Assembly (NCBI RefSeq): GCF_000819845.1
Contig: NZ_CDCG01000018.1
Coordinates: 384,868-428,066 of the forward strand
Reading direction: 5' to 3'
Length of the DNA stretch: 43,199 nt
Origin: Aeromonas enteropelogenes
Lineage (GTDB): Bacteria > Pseudomonadota > Gammaproteobacteria > Enterobacterales > Aeromonadaceae
Positions 1 through 8,910 of this stretch are shown here, in pieces. Every line of letters begins with the position of its first letter. Within the stretch, counting starts at the first letter, position 1. A program made the translations under genes and the position numbers. The notes below the pieces were generated by a model. It saw only the letters and a list, made by a program, of their open reading frames with translations, made no database searches and was not told the DNA's origin.

Positions 1-7
1 ACCTTAT

Positions 8-29
8 GCAGGTGGCCTGCCTGTTTTTT
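8..29 (+). terminator. possible terminator of a gene left of the window
   Basis: A five-base stem (GCAGG / CCTGC, three-base loop) is followed closely by six T. It would end a plus-strand transcript entering from outside the window. The stem is short and its base may be cut off by the window edge, so this is tentative. Confidence 0.35.
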
Positions 30-204
30 CATCCCCGCCTCTCCCCACCTCTTTTCTACGGCGCTTTTTCCGCCTCCCTACGGTGTTCACACCGCTGGAT
101 ATTGCAGCGAACGACACAGAATATTGCGCAATTCGACTTGCGCCCGCCGCCACAATCCGTAATGTGGACAGACACATTTTTCGCAACTCGTATTTTGTAA
201 CCAG

Positions 205-230
205 CTTGTAAATGGCCGGCGCCATACAAG
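205..230. promoter_or_regulatory. inverted repeat upstream of asd
   Basis: CTTGT and ATGGC on the left pair with GCCAT and ACAAG on the right around a CGGC centre, with two unpaired A in the left arm. It lies about 53 bases before the asd start codon, inside the stretch that must hold the asd promoter. It could be an operator or a leader hairpin; I recognise no specific regulator. No lysine riboswitch is evident by eye in 30-282. Confidence 0.3.
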
Positions 231-282
231 GGGTCACGGGATCCACAACGCATTATTAAGCAGCTATCCAGGGTAGGACATT

Positions 283-1395
283 ATGAAAAAAGTAGGTTTG
301 GTCGGTTGGCGTGGCATGGTGGGATCGGTTCTGATGAGCCGGATGCAGGAAGAGCAGGATTTCGCCCATATTCAACCTACCTTCTTCACCACTTCCCAGG
401 CCGGTGAGGCCGCCCCCAACTTCGGCGTCGATGCCGGCACTCTGCAGGATGCCTTCGATATCGAGGCGCTGGCCAGGCAGGAGATCATCATCACCGCTCA
501 GGGCGGCGATTACACCAAGGATGTCTATCCGCGCCTGAAGGCCGCCGGCTGGCAGGGTTACTGGATTGACGCCGCCTCTTCCCTGCGCATGGAGCAGGAC
601 GCCGTCATCATCCTGGATCCGGTCAACGGTGACGTCATCGAGCAGGCCTTGAACGATGGCATCAAGACCTTTGTTGGCGGTAACTGCACCGTCAGCCTGA
701 TGCTGCTGGCCCTGGGCGGCCTGTTCAAGGCCGATCTGGTGGAGTGGGTGAGCGTGGCCACCTATCAGGCCGCCTCCGGTGGCGGTGCCCGCCACATGCG
801 CGAGCTGGTGACCCAGATGGGGATCCTGCGCGACGAAGTGGCGGTAGAGCTGGCGGATCCCGCCTCCGCCATCCTCGATATCGAGCGCAAGATCACCGAG
901 AAGACCCGCTCCGGCACCCTGCCGGTGGACAACTTCGGCGTGCCGCTGGCCGGTGGCCTCATCCCCTGGATCGACACCAAGCTCGACAACGGCCAGAGCC
1001 GTGAAGAGTGGAAAGGCCAGGCCGAGACCAACAAGATCCTGGGGATCCAGGATGCCGCCATCCCGGTGGATGGTCTGTGCGTGCGGATCGGCGCCCTGCG
1101 CTGCCACAGCCAGGCGTTCACCATCAAGCTGAAGAAGGATGTGCCGCTGGCAGAAATTGAATCCCTGCTGGCCGCCCACAACGACTGGGTCAAGGTGATC
1201 CCCAACGATCGCGACATCACCGCCCGCGAGCTGACCCCGGCTGCCGTCACCGGTACCCTCAGCATCCCGGTGGGTCGTCTGCGCAAACTCAACATGGGCC
1301 CCGAGTATTTGGCCGCCTTCACCGTGGGTGATCAGCTGCTGTGGGGCGCCGCCGAGCCCCTGCGCCGCATGCTGCGCATCCTGCTGGCCCGCTAA
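283..1395 (+). CDS. asd: aspartate-semialdehyde dehydrogenase
   Basis: NADPH-dependent cytoplasmic enzyme that reduces aspartyl phosphate to aspartate semialdehyde, the branch point for lysine/diaminopimelate, threonine and methionine synthesis. The 370-residue product has the usual family length. The N-terminus ([17 protein letters not shown]) is the Rossmann nucleotide-binding start, and the segment [10 protein letters not shown] near residue 133 carries the catalytic Cys. The start ATG follows an AGGA Shine-Dalgarno. The gene stands alone: it ends in a strong terminator and the next gene is on the opposite strand, so it is a housekeeping flank and not part of the hydrogenase island. Confidence 0.97.
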   Translation: MKKVGLVGWRGMVGSVLMSRMQEEQDFAHIQPTFFTTSQAGEAAPNFGVDAGTLQDAFDIEALARQEIIITAQGGDYTKDVYPRLKAAGWQGYWIDAASSLRMEQDAVIILDPVNGDVIEQALNDGIKTFVGGNCTVSLMLLALGGLFKADLVEWVSVATYQAASGGGARHMRELVTQMGILRDEVAVELADPASAILDIERKITEKTRSGTLPVDNFGVPLAGGLIPWIDTKLDNGQSREEWKGQAETNKILGIQDAAIPVDGLCVRIGALRCHSQAFTIKLKKDVPLAEIESLLAAHNDWVKVIPNDRDITARELTPAAVTGTLSIPVGRLRKLNMGPEYLAAFTVGDQLLWGAAEPLRRMLRILLAR

Positions 1396-1412
1396 TTCGC
1401 CGCGCCAATACC

Positions 1413-1447
1413 AAAAGGGCGGGGAGTCACACTCCCCGCCCTTTTTT
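1413..1447 (+). terminator. rho-independent terminator of asd
   Basis: An 11-base GC-rich stem (GGGCGGGGAGT / ACTCCCCGCCC, three-base loop CAC) is followed by six T, 18 bases after the asd stop codon. The preceding A run makes it potentially bidirectional. Confidence 0.93.
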
Positions 1448-1655
1448 ACGGCCTCTTGCTGGTGATACCTTTGCCTGTCACTCGCACCTGATGGCACAGG
1501 GCAAGCCGCCCCCATCACGCCTTAACGTTGTTCTGCCCCATCCCTGTGAGCTTATCCCTGCCCTGTTACACCCACTCAACGCCAATGTCAGCACTGAATG
1601 TCACTACTGATGCCAGTGCCTATCCCGGCGAAGTGGTCCGGCACCAATCCAGCAC

Positions 1656-2471
1656 TTATGCCAGCACGATACGCTGGCGGCCGCTGTAGATCTCGGCGCG
1701 CCCCGGGCGGCAAAACCCCACCAGGGTGAGACCGGTCTGTTCGGCCCGCGCCACCGCCAGTTCGGTGGCAGCCGAGATGGCGAGCAGGATCTCCACCCCG
1801 GCGCTGGCAGCCTTTTGCACCATCTCGAAACTGGCGCGGCTGGTCACCAGGATGGCGCCATCGCGCCGGCCGGTGCGACACAGGTGGCCCACCAGCTTGT
1901 CGAGCGCAATATGGCGCCCCACGTCTTCGCGAATGGCGAGGATGTTGCCCGCCCCGTCCACATGGACGGCGGCGTGGGTGGCGCCGGTGCACTGCCCCAG
2001 CAACTGCAGGGGGCGCAGCCCATCCAGCGCCTTGTCAATAAGACCCACCGCAAAGCGCTGGCTGTCCGGCAAGGGGGGCAAGGTGCGCACCACCTGCTCC
2101 AGGCTCTCGCTGCCACAGATGCCGCAACCGGTGCGTCCCGCCAGGGTGCGCCGCTTCTCCTTGAGGCGATAGATGCAGCGATTGGCCAGGGTGATGTGCA
2201 GCTCGATGCCCTGACAGCCATTGACCTGCTCGATGTCGTGAATGTCGTGCAGGCCGTCGATGATCCCCTCACTGAGAGAAAAGCCGATGGCAAAATCCTC
2301 CAGATCGGCGGCCGAGCACATCATCACGCTGTGGGCGATGCCGTTGTAGACCAGCGCCACCGGGGTTTCGCAAGGCAGCTGCATGGCGCTGTCGGTGGTC
2401 ACCTCACGCCCCTGATAGTGCACCACCTCGCGCGGCGCGGCGCACCGGAACACGTCACTCTCTTGCCACAT
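1656..2471 (-). CDS. fdhD: formate dehydrogenase accessory sulfurtransferase FdhD
   Basis: FdhD moves sulfur from the IscS desulfurase to the bis-MGD molybdenum cofactor, a step needed for formate dehydrogenase activity. The 271-residue protein shows the conserved CGIC pair (Cys116, Cys119) that relays the sulfur, and the later family motifs [10 protein letters not shown] and [12 protein letters not shown]. It is the last gene of the minus-strand group hydN-fdhF-orf-fhlA-fdhD and starts 12 bases after the fhlA stop, so the two are probably co-transcribed. Its client fdhF is two genes upstream. I see no convincing terminator in the 208 bases between it and the asd terminator. Confidence 0.95.
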   Translation of the reverse strand: MWQESDVFRCAAPREVVHYQGREVTTDSAMQLPCETPVALVYNGIAHSVMMCSAADLEDFAIGFSLSEGIIDGLHDIHDIEQVNGCQGIELHITLANRCIYRLKEKRRTLAGRTGCGICGSESLEQVVRTLPPLPDSQRFAVGLIDKALDGLRPLQLLGQCTGATHAAVHVDGAGNILAIREDVGRHIALDKLVGHLCRTGRRDGAILVTSRASFEMVQKAASAGVEILLAISAATELAVARAEQTGLTLVGFCRPGRAEIYSGRQRIVLA

Positions 2472-2483
2472 CTTGTTGCCGCC

Positions 2484-4580
2484 TTATTCGATGATCCTGG
2501 GATCCTTTGCCGAAATACCGAGCCGCTTCATTTTCGAGAGCAGGGTGGTGCGTTTCATGCCAAGACGCTGGGCCGCCCCCCGGGCACCGGCGACGATGCC
2601 GTTGCTCTCCTTGAGCGCCGCGATGATCGCCTCGCGCTCATCCTCCGGCCCCTGCCGGAACAGGGGGGCATCGGGCTCGTCATAAACCAGGGTCTCAATC
2701 TTGTGATAGCCCTTGAGGGGCAGCAGCTCGTCGGGGGAGAGATTGAGCACCTGACCGCGGGTCATCACCACGGCCCGCTCTATGATGTTCTCCAGCTCGC
2801 GAATATTGCCGTACCAGGGGAGCGACACCAGCATCTTCATGGCATCGGCCGGAATGGCGGTGATGGTACGGCGCATCCGCTTGGCGATCTTCTTGATAAA
2901 GAAGTTGACCAGCAGCGGGATGTCTTCGCGCCGCTCGCGCAGGGGCGGCAGCTCGATGGGAAAGACGTTGAGCCGGTAGTAAAGGTCGCTGCGAAAGCGC
3001 TTGTTCTTGACCATGGAGAGCAGATCGCAGTTGGTGGCCGCCACCAGTCGCACGTCCACGGCGATGGGGTTGCTGTTGCCCACCCGCTCCAGCTCGTGCT
3101 CCTGCAATACCCTCAACAGCTTGGGTTGCAGATCGATGGGCATGTCCCCCACCTCGTCGAGGAACAGGGTGCCCTTGTGGGCCCGCTCGAAGCGGCCGAT
3201 GCGCTGGGTCAGGGCGCCGGTGAAGGCCCCCTTCTCGTGGCCGAACAGATCGCTCTCGATAAGGCCGGTGGGAATGGCGGCGCAGTTCACCTTCACCATC
3301 TCCCGGCTGCTGCGGGCACTGAGTTGATGAATAGCCTGGGCGATCAGCTCCTTGCCGGTGCCCGTCTCCCCCAAAATCAACACGGTGCAGTCGCTCTCGG
3401 CCACCAACCGTACCTTCTCCATTACGCTCTCCATCACGGGGCTCTGGTAGATGATGTGGGAGAACTCTCCCCGCACGGCGGGTTCGCCAATACGAAGGGT
3501 CTTCTCTTTCGCGCCGTTGGTGTTGGAGATCTCCTGCTGCGACTGCACGTTGTTCATGGCGATCGCCGTGCGCGCCGCCACCTGTTCGAGCAGGGAAATG
3601 TCGATATCGACGAAGAAATCCACCTCCGGGTGAGAGAGGATCAGCACCCCCAGCAGGTTGCCCCGATAACGCAGCGGCAAGATGCAGGAGCTGTTGGCCT
3701 CGGGGGGCAGGATCTGGGTGGCGAAGCGGCAGTGGGCATTGCAGCCGTGGCCATGCTCGCGATAGATGAAATAGGGTTCGCTGTGACCCAGGGCCCCCTG
3801 CAGGCAGTTCTTTTCGAAACAGGAGTGGTCGATAATGCCGGGCTGCTCGCTCTGGCTTTCGTTCACCAGATAGCTCTTGAAGCTGTCGGAGGTGGCGTTG
3901 TATTCAGCAAGACAGAGGCTGCTGATGGCAAAATGGTGCTGCAGGATGGCAAACAGGCTTCTTGGCAGCTCGGCGATGCGCACCAGTTTGATCACCGCAT
4001 TGGTTACGTCCACCAAAATTTTGCAGCTGTCGCGCTCAAGGCGCAGGGAGTGGGCCTGCTCCAGGGTGCGCTCCTTGTCCTGCACGTTCTCCAGCGCGAT
4101 GGCGATGATGGCCGCCAGCTGGGTCAGTTTGGCCAGCACCTCCATGGGAAAGGCGCGAGCCTCGCGGCTGATGAACTCCACCCCGCCCAGGTGGCTGCGA
4201 GCGGTGGTGATGGGCAGTTGGCAGTAGGATTGCAGGTCATCATAGACGGGGGTGCTCGCCAACAGGGCGCAGCGGTTTTCAAAGCGGGCAGCGGGTAGAA
4301 TGATCGCCTGCTCCTTGGAAAAGTGAAGGTCTGCCTTGCGGCAGACGAGGTGCCTTGGGCCCCTCTCCCCCATGTAGCAGAAGATGGCCTCCTCCCCCGT
4401 CCCCTGGTTGAGGATCAGGTTGACCCGGATCACGTCGTCGAAACAGACGTCTATCTTGTTGAGTTTCTTGATGAAGTCATCGAGCGTCACGGCCGACAGC
4501 AGGCTTTTTGAGAGCAGGAGGAAACCGTCATCCCAGATGGGGGAGATCTCGTCCAGCGGGATGGCACTCACATTCAGCAT
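2484..4580 (-). CDS. fhlA: formate-responsive sigma54 activator FhlA
   Basis: Transcription activator of the formate-hydrogenlyase regulon; in the family it binds formate and opens sigma54 promoters. The 698-residue product matches the family length (about 690). Residues 1-360 form a double GAF-like sensory half, with a Cys/His-rich stretch around 252-300. The AAA+ domain follows: Walker A GETGTGKE (404-411), the sigma54-contacting GAFTGA loop (451-456) and Walker B TLFLDEVGD (471-479). The C-terminus is a Fis-type helix-turn-helix (about 665-690, AAQRLGMKRTTLLSKMKRLG). Likely targets are the two GG-N10-GC promoters at 8306-8321 and 11778-11793. No hycA-type antagonist gene is present in this window. 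Confidence 0.96.
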   Translation of the reverse strand: MLNVSAIPLDEISPIWDDGFLLLSKSLLSAVTLDDFIKKLNKIDVCFDDVIRVNLILNQGTGEEAIFCYMGERGPRHLVCRKADLHFSKEQAIILPAARFENRCALLASTPVYDDLQSYCQLPITTARSHLGGVEFISREARAFPMEVLAKLTQLAAIIAIALENVQDKERTLEQAHSLRLERDSCKILVDVTNAVIKLVRIAELPRSLFAILQHHFAISSLCLAEYNATSDSFKSYLVNESQSEQPGIIDHSCFEKNCLQGALGHSEPYFIYREHGHGCNAHCRFATQILPPEANSSCILPLRYRGNLLGVLILSHPEVDFFVDIDISLLEQVAARTAIAMNNVQSQQEISNTNGAKEKTLRIGEPAVRGEFSHIIYQSPVMESVMEKVRLVAESDCTVLILGETGTGKELIAQAIHQLSARSSREMVKVNCAAIPTGLIESDLFGHEKGAFTGALTQRIGRFERAHKGTLFLDEVGDMPIDLQPKLLRVLQEHELERVGNSNPIAVDVRLVAATNCDLLSMVKNKRFRSDLYYRLNVFPIELPPLRERREDIPLLVNFFIKKIAKRMRRTITAIPADAMKMLVSLPWYGNIRELENIIERAVVMTRGQVLNLSPDELLPLKGYHKIETLVYDEPDAPLFRQGPEDEREAIIAALKESNGIVAGARGAAQRLGMKRTTLLSKMKRLGISAKDPRIIE

Positions 4581-4949
4581 TACGGCCTCACATTGGATCA
4601 GTGTCAGTCACAGAGCCGGCCTGCCATGCCGTGGCATACTGATTCGCCATGGCAACCGGATATAACAACAAGGGGTCGCCCTCATGCTGCTGACAAATAT
4701 TGAATGGCATGATGCTTTATCAAATGTTGCAATTCAAAACGGGCACGTAACGAACAATAACAAAAGATAACATCGTCAGCGTCGATATATTCAAAGCTGG
4801 CGTGCCATCATAATGAAGCGGCGGGTTCATTACAAATCAGGCTGAATATTTTCTCGCGCATTTGTCCACATTTAATCAAGCCCGCGATTAAATAACTGAT
4901 AATTAATTCAAGAGTGCCGCCCGAATTATTTGACGCAGAGCAATCTGGC
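4581..4949. other. 369-base non-coding stretch between fhlA and the small membrane gene
   Basis: This AT-rich gap must contain the fhlA promoter. A perfect 8-base inverted repeat (ATTTAATC / GATTAAAT, eight-base GC-rich spacer) lies at 4870-4893 and could act as an operator, or as a weak hairpin after the upstream minus-strand gene. I found no GG-N10-GC sigma54 element on either strand and no complete FNR box. No coding frame is convincing here. Confidence 0.5.
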
Positions 4950-5366
4950 TCACTGGCACTGATCACCCTGGCCCTGCTGCCACTGCAGATGTCCGCTTTT
5001 CAGCCCACCCAGGATAAAGAGCGCCGAACAGCCCTGAAAGGCCATCAGCAGCCAGCTGGCGTTGTCGGCCAGCTCCTGCGCCACCGTCCGGTGCGTAAGG
5101 TAGACCAGCAAAGTGATCAGCCCCAACAACAGGGCGTTGATCAAGGTGGTCGAGACGAAGGCGATCAGCCAGGCGATGGTGGTACTCAGCGCGGAAAATA
5201 CCCCGCGCATGGCCAGCCGCGCCGCCATGAAACAACCGAAAAAGCCAAAGCCCAACAGAAATATCATCTCGTCTTGCCAGATATAACAGCCAATACCCAG
5301 CAATATTGCGACAAAATAGCCACAAATATAAAAGATACCGAATAACCGGTTGATATCATGTTGCAT
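4950..5366 (-). CDS. small integral membrane protein, function unknown
   Basis: I do not recognise a family. The 138-residue product is strongly hydrophobic with about four likely membrane segments (near residues 5-27, 31-50, 60-90 and 105-125 from the chosen start). The last two flank a short charged stretch (THRTVAQELADNAS). The ATG at 5366 (MQHDINRLF) is preferred because GGGTGAG lies just upstream; an in-frame ATG at 5378 and one at 5414 are weaker alternatives, and the latter falls inside a hairpin. It lies between fdhF and fhlA on the same strand, so a link to formate or hydrogen metabolism is possible but only by position. Confidence 0.65.
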   Translation of the reverse strand: MQHDINRLFGIFYICGYFVAILLGIGCYIWQDEMIFLLGFGFFGCFMAARLAMRGVFSALSTTIAWLIAFVSTTLINALLLGLITLLVYLTHRTVAQELADNASWLLMAFQGCSALFILGGLKSGHLQWQQGQGDQCQ

Positions 5367-5397
5367 GATCTCACCCATATCGAAATTTAACCAAGAC

Positions 5398-5438
5398 AAG
5401 GGTAACCGACTCACAAGATGAGTCGGTCCCTTATTTTT
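5398..5438. terminator. hairpin after fdhF, terminator-like
   Basis: Arms AAGGG + ACCGACTCA and TGAGTCGGT + CCCTT pair around a five-base loop, with a two-base bulge. The T run follows on the plus strand (5434-5438). Reading out of fdhF on the minus strand it is followed by a weaker T-rich stretch. It most likely separates fdhF from the small membrane gene, fully or partly. Confidence 0.6.
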
Positions 5439-5464
5439 ATCTCTCCAAAGAGAGTGGTTGCCAA

Positions 5465-7609
5465 TTACCCCTTGGCGGCGCTGCGCAATTTTGCCTTGAG
5501 CGCGCTGTACTCGGTCTGGACGTAGACTTCTGCCTCGGCCTGATCCGGGATGCGCTCAATTTTCACCGCGCAGTATTTGTACTCAGGGGTGTAGGAGACG
5601 GGGTCCACGTGCTCGATGGTGAGCTCGTTGCAGGCCCCGATCCACCACTGGTAGGTCATATAGACCACCCCGGCATTTACTCGCTCGTTGTAGTTGGCCC
5701 GGGTAATGACTTTGCCCCGCCGCGACGAGATCCAGACCAGCGCCTGATCCTTCACCCCGAGTTTTTGGGCATCAGTCGGGTGGATCTGCACATAGCCCGG
5801 CTCATCGGCCAGGGTCTGCAGCGCCGAACAGTTGCCGGTCATGGAGCGACAGGAGTAGTGGCCGACTTCGCGCACGGTGGAGAGCACCAGCGGGTACTCG
5901 GCGCAGGGCTGCTCCAGCGGCGCGCGCCACTCGGCGGCAATCAGCTGACCCTTGCCGCTCGGGGTGCTGAACACATTGCCCTCGAACAGGGTGCTGGTGC
6001 CCGGATGATCCTCGGTTGGGCAGGGCCACTGCACACACTTAAGATCCGCCATCTTGTCATAGCTGACCCCGGCGTAGAGCGGGCAGAGCGCACGCATCTC
6101 GTCCCAGATCTCTTCGGTGTTGTGGTACTCCATGGGATAACCCATGGCGGTGGCCATCAGCGAGAAGATGGCCCAGTCGGGTTTGACGTTTTCAGGGGGC
6201 GTCACCGCCTTGTAGAAACGCTGGAAGCCGCGATCCGCCGAGCTGTAGACCCCCTCGTGCTCGCCCCAGCTGGTGGCGGGCAGAATGACGTCGGCCATCT
6301 CGGCAGTCTGGGTCATGAAGATATCCTGTACGATCACCAGATCCATCCCCGCCAGGGTACGGCGGAACTGACCGAGGTCTGCCTCGGTCTGGGCCGGATC
6401 TTCACCGAAGATGTAGAAGGCCTTGCACTTGCCCTCCTCCACCTTGTGACCAAGCTCGGTAAGCCGGTAACCGGGTTTCTGGGAGAGCGACTCCACGCCC
6501 CACGCCCTGGCAAACTTGGCGCTGATCTCGGGGTCGCTCACCGACTGATAACCCGGGAACTGGTGCGGCAGCATCCCCATGTCGCAGGTGCCCTGCACGT
6601 TGTTCTGGCCGCGTACCGGCCCGCAGCCGGTACCACGCCGACCGAAGTTGCCGGTCAGCAGCGCAATACCCGCCAGCCCCTTGACCACGTCCACCGCCTG
6701 ACCGTACTGGGTCACCCCCATGCCCCACAGGATCATGGAAGCAGGCGATGCGGCATAGGTGCGAATGGCGGCGCGGATATCCGCGGCTTTCAGGCCAGTG
6801 ATCCCCTCGACATATTCCGGGGTGTACTTGGCCACTGTGGCCTTGAAAGTGTCGAACCCTTCGGTGTAGTTGACGACGAACTCTTTGTTGTAGAGCCCTT
6901 CATTGATCAACACGTTGGCGAAGGCGTTGACCAGCGCCATATTGGAACCGTTTTTGAGCGGCAGCCACTGATCGGCGATGCGGGCGGTCTCCACCATGCG
7001 CGGATCACACACAATCACCTTGGCCCCGTTGGCCTTCGCCTTGAGGATATGGCGGGCAACGATGGGGTGAGAGTCAGCAGCGTTGTACCCAAACACCAGC
7101 AGGCATTGGGTCTCTTGAATTTCGGGAATGGCGTTGCTCATGGCGCCGTTGCCTACAGTTGTCTCCAGACCGGAGACTGAGGGTGCGTGTCACACCCTCG
7201 CGCAGTGATCGACGTTGTTCGTTCCAAGCACGGCGCGGGCAAATTTCTGCATCACATAGTTGGCTTCATTGCCGGGGCCACGGGCAGAGCCGGTGGTCAT
7301 GATGGCGTCCGGGCCATATTTCGCCTTGATGGCAGAGAGGCGGCTGCTGGCGAACTCGATGGCTTCGTCCCAGGAGACGGCTTCGAGCTTGCCACCGCGC
7401 TCGCGGCGGATCATCGGGCTCTTGAGACGGGGGGTCAGCAGGTTGGTGTCATTCAAGAAATCCCAACCGTAATAGCCCTTGAGGCAGAGCTGCCCCTCGT
7501 TGGTCCGGCCGTTGGCGCCTTCGGCCCCCACCACCTTGTCGTTTTCAACCAGCAGGTTGATCTTGCAACCGGTGCCGCAATAGGGGCACACGGTAATGAC
7601 TTTTTTCAT
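5465..7609 (-). CDS. fdhF: formate dehydrogenase H, selenocysteine-containing
   Basis: Cytoplasmic molybdenum enzyme that oxidises formate to CO2 and feeds electrons to hydrogenase 3. The reading frame is interrupted by a TGA at 7192-7190, read as selenocysteine: the sequence before it (DHCARV) and after it (HAPSV...GNGAMSNAI) are contiguous parts of the same enzyme. The full product is 714 residues, against 715 in E. coli. Residues Cys8, Cys11, Cys15 and Cys42 form the Fe4S4 site, Lys44 is the electron-relay lysine, Sec140 ligates Mo and His141 follows it; the numbering matches the E. coli enzyme. The GEHEGVYSSADRGFQR segment is conserved. It follows hydN by 44 bases in one operon. An automatic annotation would probably split it into two genes. 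Confidence 0.97.
7150..7192 (-). other. bacterial SECIS element in fdhF
   Basis: Directly downstream of the UGA codon (7192-7190), the mRNA can fold with a six-pair apical helix GUCUCC / GGAGAC around the loop GGUCU (DNA 7161-7177). The helix starts 12 bases after the UGA. GGUCU is the same loop that SelB recognises in E. coli fdhF, while the stem bases differ, as expected for a conserved RNA structure. This supports reading the UGA as selenocysteine. Confidence 0.93.
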
Positions 7610-7653
7610 GACTCACACTCTTTTATTAACGAAAAATGTTCGGTAAAACCCGC

Positions 7654-8259
7654 TCAGACCTGCGCCGGGACATGGCCTGCCAGCAGCGCCTCAGCACTGG
7701 CCAGCTGCTTTTGCCGGTTCAGGGTCTCAAGGCTCTCCGGGGTAACCAGTCGCAGTGCCTGGGTCGGGCACACCTCGACACAGGCCGGGCCCGCCTCGCG
7801 GTGCTGGCAGAGATCGCACTTGAGCGCCTGCGCCTTGCTCTGCACACGTTTGAAAAGCGCATCGGCCGCGGGGGCCACTTCTTTCACCACCACCGCCATG
7901 GCGCCGTAAGGACAGGCCACCACGCAGGACTTGCAGCCGATGCAGCGCGCCTGCAGCACCTTGACGCAACCATCCTCGCTGACGATGGCGTTGTTCGGGC
8001 AGGCCATGGCGCACGGCTTGTCTTCACACTGGCGGCAGAGCACCGGCGTGGTCACCTTGCTGCCCACGATGACTTTGAGGCGCGGCTGAAAATGGCTGTC
8101 TTTGGAGACCAGATGTCCATCCTCGATGGCAAGATGCAGGCCGCCCTCCCGCGCAAGGGTCCCGCTGCAAGACCCTGACTGGTGTGAAACGGCGCACGCC
8201 ACCTCACAGGTACGACACCCAATACAGAGACCGGGATCGGCAATCACGAAGCTGTTCAT
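7654..8259 (-). CDS. hydN: HydN-type 4Fe-4S electron transfer protein
   Basis: Small cytoplasmic ferredoxin-like protein thought to carry electrons from formate dehydrogenase H. The 201-residue product has four Cys-rich motifs: CIGCRTCEVAC, CRQCEDKPCAMACP, CIGCKSCVVACP and CDLCQ...CVEVCP, consistent with four Fe4S4 clusters. I chose the start MNSFVIADPGLCIGC at 8259 because it matches the HydN/HycB N-terminus; the frame stays open upstream but runs into the promoter. It is first in the minus-strand FHL operon, with a sigma54 promoter about 47 bases upstream. It resembles HycB, encoded on the other side of the insert, so the two are probably ancient paralogues. Confidence 0.93.
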   Translation of the reverse strand: MNSFVIADPGLCIGCRTCEVACAVSHQSGSCSGTLAREGGLHLAIEDGHLVSKDSHFQPRLKVIVGSKVTTPVLCRQCEDKPCAMACPNNAIVSEDGCVKVLQARCIGCKSCVVACPYGAMAVVVKEVAPAADALFKRVQSKAQALKCDLCQHREAGPACVEVCPTQALRLVTPESLETLNRQKQLASAEALLAGHVPAQV

Positions 8260-8305
8260 AGAGAGGGATCCTAAATGGTTCGTTACACCGGGCCGCCCGC
8301 CGACA

Positions 8306-8321
8306 GGCAAAGAGGCGGCCA
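8306..8321 (-). promoter_or_regulatory. sigma54 (-24/-12) promoter of hydN-fdhF
   Basis: Minus-strand TGGCCGCCTCTTTGCC has GG and GC separated by exactly ten bases, the invariant spacing of sigma54 promoters, with TTTGC at -12. It lies 47 bases before the hydN start, giving a leader of roughly 35 bases. It closely resembles the promoter at 11778-11793. Confidence 0.82.
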
Positions 8322-8461
8322 GCCCCCCACAAGGCATTTATCAGACCAAAACGGGCCAATAGAGCGACATATATTTACAAGCAACTGAAAATAAAGGATT
8401 AATCAGAAATGGCTGTGTGCTGTTGATCACCGCTGACGAGGGTGATGAAGGGATGGGAAGT

Positions 8462-8495
8462 GTGATCGACACGACAAAAGTGACGAGATCGACAC
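8462..8495 (-). promoter_or_regulatory. candidate FhlA enhancer for hydN-fdhF
   Basis: On the minus strand it contains GTGTCGATCTCGTCAC (8495-8480), a near-perfect 7-2-7 inverted repeat, then GTGTCGATCAC (8472-8462). The latter recurs exactly upstream of the hyc promoter at 11634-11644 in the matching orientation. The distance of 140-190 bases from the -24/-12 element suits an enhancer-binding activator. Assignment to FhlA is by context. Confidence 0.5.
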
Positions 8496-8615
8496 TGGTG
8501 GCCCCCCCAACCCCAATCGCTTTACAAACAGAATCGAGATAGGTTGGAAACTAGGGTCGGGCGCCATGTTCCAAGCAAATGGAGCAACGAAACCCGGGGA
8601 AATCCCCCTGAAAGG

Positions 8616-8633
8616 GTACAAAATGATTTGTAC
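8616..8633. promoter_or_regulatory. perfect 7-4-7 palindrome, possible operator
   Basis: GTACAAA and TTTGTAC are separated by four bases. It lies near where base composition drops towards the inserted genes, 278 bases before the first of them. A second perfect 12-base palindrome (AACAAATTTGTT) is at 8734-8745. Either could bind a regulator; I cannot name one. Confidence 0.35.
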
Positions 8634-8910
8634 AGAGCACTGGTCGGTCTATCGCAAAGGACGGTTGTTTGGTTTTACTATTGAGTTTGCCAAGTAACAC
8701 CTAGCCGAAACGCACAACAAACGGCCCGCTATTAACAAATTTGTTGAGCTAGAGCCTACTTTACGCCCCCGCCTCTTCTGTTTTTCACCTGTCCGGTTAT
8801 CATGTGCCTCACTTGAAGACTAATCAGACAATATTGAGCTCATGATTAACTCCACCATGTTCATTAGAAAAATACATGTGGACATGGTTATTGATAAATA
8901 GTGGGATCAC

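Noticed and set aside
4..253. Short frames upstream of asd on both strands
   Set aside because: Overlapping on both strands, no ribosome-binding sites, no recognisable domains, and they cover the asd promoter region.
1815..4298. 827-codon plus-strand frame opposite fhlA/fdhD, rich in His, Gln and Gly
   Set aside because: High GC opens long antisense frames; the opposite strand encodes complete, well-conserved FhlA and FdhD.
4617..4665. Possible sigma54 element upstream of fhlA (TGGCATACTGATTCGCC)
   Set aside because: GG is followed after ten bases by CG rather than GC on the plus strand, and the minus-strand candidate has wrong spacing.
5465..7609. Reading fdhF as two separate genes or a pseudogene because of the internal TGA
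   Set aside because: Family residues flank the TGA exactly at the Sec position, a SECIS hairpin follows, and selA, selB and selC are nearby.
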